The notes under the pieces are model-generated. The model was not told the origin of the DNA. It ran no database searches and was given only the letters and a program-made list of their open reading frames with translations. A stretch of DNA of 46,030 nucleotides from an uncultured Lachnospiraceae bacterium (GTDB lineage Bacteria; Bacillota; Clostridia; Lachnospirales; Lachnospiraceae), in the NCBI GenBank assembly GCA_902776305.1, contig CACYPS010000022.1:1-46030 (forward strand). The letters are read 5' to 3'. This document shows positions 38,763 through 46,030 of this stretch, piece after piece. The translations under genes and the position numbers were made by a program. Within the stretch, counting starts at the first letter, position 1. Every line of letters begins with the position of its first letter.

Positions 38763-39497
38763 TCAGATTGTGAATCTGTTCAAATGCACCTGCTTACAGA
38801 CTGAATTGATGGAGTCCTTACTATACCCTTTTTCCTTTGCAAGGGTAAGATATTCCTTCGCCCCATCCTTGTCTCCGAGTTTGCCGATGCAGAGCGCGTA
38901 ATTCCCGTAGGTGATGGCTATATCTTCGGCGCACGCGGACATAGGATCCGATTCGATAAGTGATATGCTTTTTTCATACTGTACTTTGGCTTCCGCATAA
39001 TGCCCCAGCTTGATATAAGCCGCACCGATATTTGAATAGACAATCGGGTCGCCGGGATACAGTTCTTCAGCGATCCGATAGTATTCTATCGCTTTCTCCG
39101 GTAAACCGAGACGCCAGTATGCTCTCCCGAGCCTTAAGAGCACAGTGTTGTTTTCCGGATCGATCTGCATCGCTTTAGCCAGGGTTCGAAGCTCACTCTG
39201 ATAATTCTTTTTATCCGCATATGCCTGTGCCTCCGAGATGAGAACCGCGACTTCGGCATCTCTTTTTTGATTCTCTTCTTCGGACTTTTTCTCTTCTGTG
39301 AAAAACTTCGTTCCGCAGTGCTCGCATCGATATTCACCCGCCCGTGTTTTTATAACGTTGCTGCTTCCGCAGTATGAGCACCTGATTTGTCGCAGTCCGG
39401 ACCCTTCCGATTTCACTTCCCATGTGACTTTCTTCCCGCAGACAGGACAAAAAGTTGCATTTTCCGGCAGGGCGCTCCCACAAGATATACAGAACAT
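38763..39497 (-). CDS. Double zinc-ribbon protein with TPR repeats
   Basis: 244-residue protein. Two zinc ribbons: Cys3/Cys6/Cys17/Cys20 (CISC...CPVC) and Cys40/Cys43/Cys58/Cys61 (CSYC...CEHC). A charged linker follows, then about three tetratricopeptide repeats (residues 85-225: AQAYADKKNYQSELRTLAKA, LGRAYWRLGLPEKAIEYYRI, IGAAYIKLGHYAEAKVQYEK). No membrane segment. A scaffold or protein-interaction role is likely; the partner is unknown. It sits between the HAD terminator and the rtcB gene. Confidence 0.88.
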   Translation of the reverse strand: MFCISCGSALPENATFCPVCGKKVTWEVKSEGSGLRQIRCSYCGSSNVIKTRAGEYRCEHCGTKFFTEEKKSEEENQKRDAEVAVLISEAQAYADKKNYQSELRTLAKAMQIDPENNTVLLRLGRAYWRLGLPEKAIEYYRIAEELYPGDPIVYSNIGAAYIKLGHYAEAKVQYEKSISLIESDPMSACAEDIAITYGNYALCIGKLGDKDGAKEYLTLAKEKGYSKDSINSVCKQVHLNRFTI

Positions 39498-39571
39498 GTC
39501 TTAATCTCCCGATTTTAATCTCGCTTTGTGATACTGAACTGTTTTCATTTAACATTGTATCATGTTGCGAT

Positions 39572-39590
39572 TCGGGATTGAATCCCCGAA
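39572..39590. repeat. Small inverted repeat TTCGGGATT/AATCCCCGAA
   Basis: Imperfect dyad just before the fused-arm palindrome at 39600-39619, in the 309-base gap between the TPR gene and rtcB. Confidence 0.4.
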
Positions 39591-39599
39591 CTTAATTCG

Positions 39600-39619
39600 A
39601 TCTCTGACGCGTCAGAGAT
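39600..39619. repeat. Perfect 20-bp palindrome made of the two arms of the 1371-1478 element
   Basis: ATCTCTGACGCGTCAGAGAT. Its half-site AATCTCTGACGC forms the terminal repeats of the element at 1371-1478. Here both arms meet without an interior, followed by TAATAAAT. Confidence 0.7.
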
Positions 39620-39683
39620 TAATAAATGACGTCCGCTGCGCTCTTCATCCCCGGATGTATATCTTCCAATGTACGAAAAGTAA

Positions 39684-39782
39684 GGGGCTGTCGCATTAGA
39701 CGGTGTCACCACTATTTATGGCAGACATTTGCAAATAACGTCTGCCACATATAGTGATGGCGCGCCTTAGTGCGACAGCCCC
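39684..39782. repeat. Foldback element, 99 bp, copy 3 of 3
   Basis: GGGGCTGTCGCATTAG (39684-39699) and TTAGTGCGACAGCCCC (39767-39782) are inverted arms; inner ATGGCAGAC/GTCTGCC arms surround ATTTGCAAATAA. It ends 25 bases beyond the rtcB stop codon on the minus-strand transcript. Confidence 0.8.
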
Positions 39783-39806
39783 ATCAACTGCAAAAATATG
39801 ATAATT

Positions 39807-41009
39807 TCAGTCAGAAGCCTTAAAGTTATAAATCGGCTTCATCACATCGATTATATCCACGGAATCGCGGATCACATCGATAATATCCTCCAGAGACTTG
39901 TATGCCATCGGCGCTTCATCCAGCGTGGATTCGTTCACGGATGTGGTATAAACCCCCTTCATCGTCTCCCGGTACTCCTCAAGACTCAGCTGCTCCTTCG
40001 CTGTGCGGCGGGACATAATTCTTCCCGCCCCATGAGGCGCCGAATAATTCCATTCTTCATTGCCCTTGCCGACAGCAAGAACACTTCCGTCCCTCATATT
40101 AATCGGGATCAGAACCTTCTCCCCGGCATGGGCTGCAATCGCGCCCTTCCGAAGGATCATCTCTTCCGTATCGATATAGTTATGAATCGTATGGAAGGCT
40201 TCTCCGCCGGTAATTCCGGTCCTCTCAAGCAGGATCTCCGCCATCTTCTCACGGTTTCTGCGTGCAAATCGCTGGCAGATCTCCACGTCGTGCAGATAGT
40301 CGGCCAGATACTCTCCGTAAAGGAAACATAAATCCTCCGGCATCGTTGATTCCTTTTTGTCCCAATATATCTGTTCCAAAGCGGCCTGGATTTCCTTTCG
40401 TCTTCCCTGTTCCTTAAGGGTACGGATAATCTCATCCCGCTGCTGAAAATATGTCTCTTTTCCCTTGTTAAGGTCGATCGCGAGGCGCTGATACAGCTCT
40501 GCGACCTGCTTTCCCAGATTGCGGCTTCCGCTGTGAATGATCAGATACTTCGTTCCGTCTGCCGCCTCATCGACCTCGATGAAATGGTTACCGCCTCCCA
40601 AAGTTCCCAGGCTGCGCTCCAGACGCTTAGTGTCCCTCAGGCTGCGGTAGCTTCTTAATTCCTGCAGATCGAATCGTTCCTGTCTTCCCTCCCAGACATT
40701 CATACCTGACGGGATATAGTGCGCTGCCTCATCCAGCTTTTCAAAATCAAGAGCAGACTTACCCAGATTGACGGTGTACATTCCGCATCCGATGTCGACG
40801 CCGACAATATTCGGAACAGCCTTATCCACCACTGTCATGGTCGTTCCGATCGTGCAGCCCGCACCTGCATGTACATCCGGCATGATACGGATCCTGCTTC
40901 CCGCCGTGAATTCGTAATCACACATACGGCGGATCTGCTCGATTGCTTCCTCTTCAATTACATTTGCATAACAGATCGCTGTATTGACTTTTCCCTTGAT
41001 CTCTAACAT
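39807..41009 (-). CDS. rtcB: RNA-splicing ligase RtcB
   Basis: 400-residue GTP- and Mn-dependent ligase joining RNA 2',3'-cyclic phosphate or 3'-phosphate ends to 5'-hydroxyl ends; compact bacterial form. Visible metal and guanylate motifs: DVHAGAGCTIGTTMTV (about 38-53), GVDIGCGMYTVNLG, TLGGGNHFIEVDEA (about 135-148), LIIHSGSRNLGKQVAEL, and the catalytic His in NYSAPHGAGRIMSRR (about 335-349). The start at 41009 has GGGGAAGTGAG upstream; an in-frame ATG at 41048 is possible. No RtcA cyclase, RNA damage sensor or archease lies nearby. A role in repair of cleaved RNA is inferred. Confidence 0.93.
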   Translation of the reverse strand: MLEIKGKVNTAICYANVIEEEAIEQIRRMCDYEFTAGSRIRIMPDVHAGAGCTIGTTMTVVDKAVPNIVGVDIGCGMYTVNLGKSALDFEKLDEAAHYIPSGMNVWEGRQERFDLQELRSYRSLRDTKRLERSLGTLGGGNHFIEVDEAADGTKYLIIHSGSRNLGKQVAELYQRLAIDLNKGKETYFQQRDEIIRTLKEQGRRKEIQAALEQIYWDKKESTMPEDLCFLYGEYLADYLHDVEICQRFARRNREKMAEILLERTGITGGEAFHTIHNYIDTEEMILRKGAIAAHAGEKVLIPINMRDGSVLAVGKGNEEWNYSAPHGAGRIMSRRTAKEQLSLEEYRETMKGVYTTSVNESTLDEAPMAYKSLEDIIDVIRDSVDIIDVMKPIYNFKASD

Positions 41010-41196
41010 TATTCTCACTTCCCCTTTAATGATCCTATTACTTACCATACCATATTACTCAGGGAAATTCACTATACCCGTAGTGTAAAACATCGACAGA
41101 AAATGACGCTGCCGCAAAATTGCCGGCAGCGTCACAACAAAAGGGCTCAACCAGGATCTGACAAAATTTTCCGTCAGAAACTCCGCGTAGAGTCCT

Positions 41197-41273
41197 GCGA
41201 ATCGCAGACGTGCGCAGTGGTAGGCGCCTTGGCGGACGCGCACGTCTCGTTAAGAACGCAGAGGCGTTCCTGA
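41197..41273 (+). repeat. REP-like family A element between rtcB and GH1 genes
   Basis: CGAATCGCAGACGTGCGCAG, AGGCGCCTTGGCGGACGC, GCACGTCTCG and terminal hairpin AAGAACGCA/AGGCGTTCC. Directly followed by a family B end (ATCGCGCAATATTCGTAAC) that runs into the GH1 stop codon at 41297. Confidence 0.65.
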
Positions 41274-41296
41274 CTCATCGCGCAATATTCGTAACT

Positions 41297-42754
<1,458 letters not shown>

Positions 42755-42761
42755 TTATTCT

Positions 42762-42830
42762 TCATCGCGCAATACTCGTGACGCGAGTCTATGATACGCG
42801 CGCATATTGAAATCCGGCTTCATCGTAAAT
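42762..42830 (+). repeat. Family B repeat between PTS and GH1 genes
   Basis: TTATTCTTCATCGCGCAATA, CTCGTGACGCGAGTCTATGA, TACGCGCGC, GGCTTCATCGTAAATACAATCTCG. The second half matches 3170-3190. It lies inside the PTS-GH1 operon. Confidence 0.7.
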
Positions 42831-42913
42831 ACAATCTCGTAACGGTCAGATACTTCCCGGCATGAAAGACTGACCGTCCCATCGTTTTCAATAGTACTAC
42901 TTTGGTTGGGTAA

Positions 42914-44821
42914 TCAGGCTTTTGCGGTATAGATCTGATCTCCCACCTTAACAGGACCTGAGGCTTTAATCACATCAACGGAGGTAAATTCGTCTGCATT
43001 GGTCACCAGAACCGGTGTAAATGTCTTGAAATCCTTTTTGATGGCATCCAGATCGAATTCCAGGAGCAGATCTCCGGCTTTCACTTTGTCGCCGTCTTTT
43101 ACCTTTGGCGTGAAATATTTTCCGTTCAGAGTGACAGTCTCTAAGCCTACATGCATCAGCATTTCAGCGCCGGAATCGGTCATCAGGGCGATGGCGTGCT
43201 TTGTGTCAAATACTGAGGCGACAGTAGCATCCACCGGACTGTAGAGTTTTCCTTCGGAAGGCAGAATGGCTACGCCCTGACCCAGAACGCCGTCTGCAAA
43301 TGTAGCATCCGGAACTTTGGAAAGCTCTACAAGTTCACCGTTCATAGGAGAGCATACAGTCAGGTCAGAAAGCCCCGCTTCCGCGTCGTTCACAGAGTCG
43401 TCCTCCTCGGGAATTTCTACAGGATCATCAAATCCGACGATCTGAACCAGGATAACAGCTATTACACAGGCGACAGCGGTACCGATCAGTACGCCGATGA
43501 CAGAACTGGAATAATTGCCGGCAGTTCCGAGAGCCTGGCAGTTCTGCTGAGCCGCTTCATTGTAGATCGCGTTGGGGATGGACAGGAAGCCTGTAAGACC
43601 TGCATAGACAAAGTAGCGGGCACTGAAGAAGGATGCTACGATGGAGCCGATAGCACCGCCGATACAGCCGCAGATAAAAGGCTTCTTGAATCGAAGCGTT
43701 ACACCATAGATAGCAGGCTCTGTGATACCGAACAGACCGGTGGCTGCGGAAGAGACTGCGACGTTCTTGATTTCGGAATTTCTTGACTTCAGGAATACGC
43801 CGAAGCAGGCTGCTGTCTGAGCGCAAACCGCGATACCCATGTAGGGCTGCATCTGGTCAAATCCGATGTTAGCATAGTTGGCAATGGACAGCGGTGTGAA
43901 ACTCCAGTGGACGCCGAACACGACAAGTACCTGCCAGAAAGCACCGAGGATCGCAGATGCGAGCCAGGGCAGGAATGCGTACACTGTGTTGTAAGCGGCA
44001 GCAAGACCGTTTGCCAGCAAAGTGGAAACAGGACCGATGACAACGATGGTCAGCGGAACCATGATTACCGTACACAGGAAAGGAGTACCGATAGCCTTGA
44101 AGGTATCGGGAAGCATGTTTTCGACTTTCTTTTCGACCCAGCTGAGTACAGCCACCAGCAGGATAGGCGGGATAACTGTAGATGTATAGGTAACAGAAGT
44201 CAGCGGGATGAAGAAGAACTTCAGGGGAGTTCCCTCGCTGATAGAAGCGGCAATGCTTGCCCAGGTGGGATTCGTCAGAGCCAGGCAGCACCACAATGCT
44301 ATATAGGGGTTGCACTTAAAATGCCTGGATCCTGCCACCGCGATAAAGACCGGCAGGAAGGTGAACGGCGTCCAGGAAATCATGTCATAGACCTGATTTG
44401 CACCGGTTGCCGAGATATCGACGAACAGTCTGATAATGATCAGAAGACCCTGCAACAGACCGGCAGCTGCCAGAACATAAACGAACGGGGCAATACAGCC
44501 GGACATCATGGCGATGACACGGTTGAGCAGGCTCTCTTTTATTTCCGGAGCATCCTGCGCGAATGTCATCATACCTGATAAATGCTCGTACACATCCTTG
44601 GCGTGAGTTCCTATGACGATCTGGTACTGACCGCCTGCCTGAATGATCTGAATAACGCCGGGCATTTGCTCGATTTTCTTTGTCACGGACTCGTCAGGGG
44701 TTTCTTTCAGGACAAGACGCAGTCTGGTGGCGCAGTGTGTTGCTGTTAAAATGTTGCTTTCGCCGATAGCTTCTTTAATATCGGCTGCAAGCTTGGCATA
44801 ATCACGTACTTTTTTTGCCAT
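42914..44821 (-). CDS. Beta-glucoside PTS permease, fused IIBCA
   Basis: 635-residue fused enzyme II that imports and phosphorylates beta-glucosides. IIB: Cys30 in TATHCATRLRLVLKE is the phosphate carrier. IIC: about ten membrane segments from residue 100 to 455. IIA: ending part with GVAILPSEGKLYSPVDATVA and the active-site His in EMLMHVGLETVTLNGKYF. This B-C-A order is that of BglF/BglP. The ATG at 44819-44821 has GGAGG ten bases upstream; an in-frame upstream ATG at 44848 is less likely. It is the first gene after the RpiR regulator's terminator and should feed the GH1 enzyme. Confidence 0.94.
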   Translation of the reverse strand: MAKKVRDYAKLAADIKEAIGESNILTATHCATRLRLVLKETPDESVTKKIEQMPGVIQIIQAGGQYQIVIGTHAKDVYEHLSGMMTFAQDAPEIKESLLNRVIAMMSGCIAPFVYVLAAAGLLQGLLIIIRLFVDISATGANQVYDMISWTPFTFLPVFIAVAGSRHFKCNPYIALWCCLALTNPTWASIAASISEGTPLKFFFIPLTSVTYTSTVIPPILLVAVLSWVEKKVENMLPDTFKAIGTPFLCTVIMVPLTIVVIGPVSTLLANGLAAAYNTVYAFLPWLASAILGAFWQVLVVFGVHWSFTPLSIANYANIGFDQMQPYMGIAVCAQTAACFGVFLKSRNSEIKNVAVSSAATGLFGITEPAIYGVTLRFKKPFICGCIGGAIGSIVASFFSARYFVYAGLTGFLSIPNAIYNEAAQQNCQALGTAGNYSSSVIGVLIGTAVACVIAVILVQIVGFDDPVEIPEEDDSVNDAEAGLSDLTVCSPMNGELVELSKVPDATFADGVLGQGVAILPSEGKLYSPVDATVASVFDTKHAIALMTDSGAEMLMHVGLETVTLNGKYFTPKVKDGDKVKAGDLLLEFDLDAIKKDFKTFTPVLVTNADEFTSVDVIKASGPVKVGDQIYTAKA

Positions 44822-44999
44822 ATTGTCATTTCCTCCTCTATAAAACATAGTTTTATATCTGACTTACTCTGTCGGATGCCAGTGCTGTCAGCAACTCATG
44901 CTTCGCATTCGTTGGACAGTACTTGGCTCCTTTTTGAAATCTACTTTCCCAAAGGATGGCCGGTCCGAAGGGAAGACAGATAATCACTGTACGGTACCG

Positions 45000-45015
45000 A
45001 TTTGTTAAAACAAAT
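45000..45015. promoter_or_regulatory. Candidate operator of the RpiR regulator
   Basis: ATTTGTTAAAACAAAT, a perfect palindrome in the leader region of the PTS gene about 180 bases upstream of its start. Similar AATTTGTTTT words occur just beyond it. No licT-type antiterminator site was recognised. Confidence 0.45.
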
Positions 45016-45055
45016 TTTATAGAAATTTTTGACAATTTTCAGCATTTGAAGCATA

Positions 45056-45095
45056 GAAAAAACAAGTCCCTTTTTTTGAGACTTGTTTTTTTAAA
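45056..45095 (-). terminator. Bidirectional-type terminator between RpiR and PTS genes
   Basis: AAACAAGTC / GACTTGTTT with a T-rich loop, followed by T runs on both strands (AAAAAA before, TTTTTTT after). It ends the RpiR transcript about 15 bases after its stop codon. Confidence 0.8.
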
Positions 45096-45110
45096 ATAAC
45101 AATTTGTTTT

Positions 45111-45884
45111 TTATTCCTCTACAAGACGGCTTGCAAGCCGTTTAGCCAGAAGTTCCGCCACCGCTACAGCAGGCACCTGAGAAGTATAATCAATATCTTC
45201 AGTCCCTCTCCCGCAGTCACCCCAGATCCGGCGATGGGTTATAAAATACGGCAAAGTAATATCCGAGAACCTGGCAATTGTATTCTGATCCGTGTTCGAG
45301 ACACAAATCAGACGGCAGCCATTATTCTTCAACTTTTTGGCAAGCATTACGGCTTTTTCTGCCTCCCCCGACACGGAGAACACGACAGCGATCGTATTCA
45401 CTTTCTCATCCAGCTGTTGAACCGGATAGAAGGGATCGGTCACTGAGAGCGCGAACTTGCCATAGTAAGTAAAGCATCTGGCTGCGTGTTGGGCCACATA
45501 TCCGGAACTGCATATGCCTGCACAGAGCACATGGTCTGCTTTTGCAATAGCTCCCGCTGCTTCATCCAGCAGCTTCTGATAGGTATCGTTCTCAAACCTC
45601 TTCAGAGAAAGCTGCAGCTCGTCTAAACCATCCGGGACCTGAATTGGATTTTTCTGCCCCAGATATTCCCTCATCCTGAACTTGAACTCTGCATATCCGT
45701 TACAATCTACCTTTTTGCAAAAACGCAGGATAGTAGTGGTCGAGACATGGGTTTCCGCTGCCAGCTCCCTGATTCTCATGTAGGGAACAGCAGCCTGATG
45801 CTGAATGATATACTGATATACGCCGAATTCCAGTTCATTGAAGCTTTTGACCTGCTCTGCTGTAAACATACTCGCTGTCCTCAT
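45111..45884 (-). CDS. RpiR-family transcriptional regulator
   Basis: 257-residue regulator of sugar use. Residues 1-75 are the RpiR helix-turn-helix (MRIRELAAETHVSTTTILRF, CKKVDCNGYAEFKFRMREYL). Residues 105-250 are an SIS domain binding a sugar phosphate (DHVLCAGICSSGYVAQHAAR, VNTIAVVFSVSGEAEKAVML). Same strand as the PTS-GH1 operon and separated from it by a terminator, so it has its own transcript. It should sense a phosphorylated sugar from the beta-glucoside pathway. Confidence 0.92.
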   Translation of the reverse strand: MRTASMFTAEQVKSFNELEFGVYQYIIQHQAAVPYMRIRELAAETHVSTTTILRFCKKVDCNGYAEFKFRMREYLGQKNPIQVPDGLDELQLSLKRFENDTYQKLLDEAAGAIAKADHVLCAGICSSGYVAQHAARCFTYYGKFALSVTDPFYPVQQLDEKVNTIAVVFSVSGEAEKAVMLAKKLKNNGCRLICVSNTDQNTIARFSDITLPYFITHRRIWGDCGRGTEDIDYTSQVPAVAVAELLAKRLASRLVEE

Positions 45885-45910
45885 GCTGTAGAAATACCAC
45901 TGATATCATT

Positions 45911-46030
45911 ATGATTAAGATGCTAAAAATCAAGTATGAATGCGAAGTAGTGGGCAAGCCATAGTTTTGGGTATAGCCAATAAACCCACCTGTTTTTCAA
46001 GGTGGACGAGTTGCCGCCGATATAGTATAA
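45911..46030. repeat. Family E element, copy 3, cut by the right edge
   Basis: ATGATTAAGATGCTAAAAATC at its left end matches 3374 and 21399; GGGCAAGCCATAGTTTTGGG follows. A CCACCT/AGGTGG hairpin lies at about 45990-46005. The right arm would lie beyond the window. No gene is seen in these 146 bases. Confidence 0.5.

Noticed and set aside
44853-45035. Minus-strand reading frame of 60 codons before the PTS gene
   Set aside because: No ribosome site, and it covers the promoter/operator region of the PTS gene.

Overview
The window looks like chromosomal DNA of an anaerobic Bacillota bacterium, most probably a Clostridia/Lachnospiraceae-type gut organism. This is inferred from gene content and signals, not from a marker gene: strong AGGAGG-type ribosome binding sites, TTGACA/TATAAT-type promoters, one textbook CcpA cre box, a beta-glucoside PTS with an RpiR regulator, a GPH sugar symporter, a two-subunit Fe-S fumarase/tartrate dehydratase, a TM287/288-like heterodimeric ABC exporter, and no respiratory genes. 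Base composition is roughly balanced by eye. No rRNA, tRNA, CRISPR array, phage gene or transposase gene was found.

Layout. 1-7100: a four-carbon acid-sugar (threonate/erythronate-type) catabolic cluster with two DUF1537 kinases (one cut by the left edge), a GntP permease and a 3-hydroxyacid dehydrogenase, all on the minus strand, and a divergent FCD-type GntR regulator. 7200-11240: a 40-residue membrane peptide gene, then an MBOAT acyltransferase / acyl carrier protein / SGNH protein cassette for envelope or glycan acylation, driven by a consensus promoter. 11456-15941: a 606-residue double-helix-turn-helix protein of unknown function facing moaA and a MoeA-like molybdopterin-binding protein. 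16460-20497: two-subunit fumarase/tartrate dehydratase, an SLC13 carrier and a divergent LysR regulator. 20661-24117: AlkD-like protein, GltD-like oxidoreductase, and a DMT permease gene broken by a frameshift but carrying a perfect cre box. 24617-30110: secreted HAD lipoprotein, D-2-hydroxyacid dehydrogenase, GPH symporter plus DUF89 phosphatase, free-methionine-sulfoxide reductase. 30299-36978: heterodimeric ABC exporter, GNAT acetyltransferase, and an XRE-cupin regulator with an acyl-CoA synthetase. 37540-45884: an unknown protein plus HAD phosphatase, a zinc-ribbon TPR protein, RtcB RNA ligase, and a beta-glucoside module (GH1, PTS IIBCA, RpiR).

The most unusual property is between the genes. 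At least nine small palindromic or repeat families recur in the gaps, often ending within a few bases of a stop codon, sometimes supplying the stop codon or lying inside an operon. They include a REP-like multi-hairpin element that often ends at gene 3' ends, a roughly 100-bp foldback element (three copies, each just downstream of a minus-strand gene), an inverted-repeat element of about 265 bp (16122-16385) with an extra left end, and tandem 73-bp and 93-bp duplications. Non-autonomous mobile elements co-opted as terminators or RNA stabilisers would explain this. The 606-residue protein, the MBOAT-ACP-SGNH cassette and these repeat families are the best candidates for undescribed biology.
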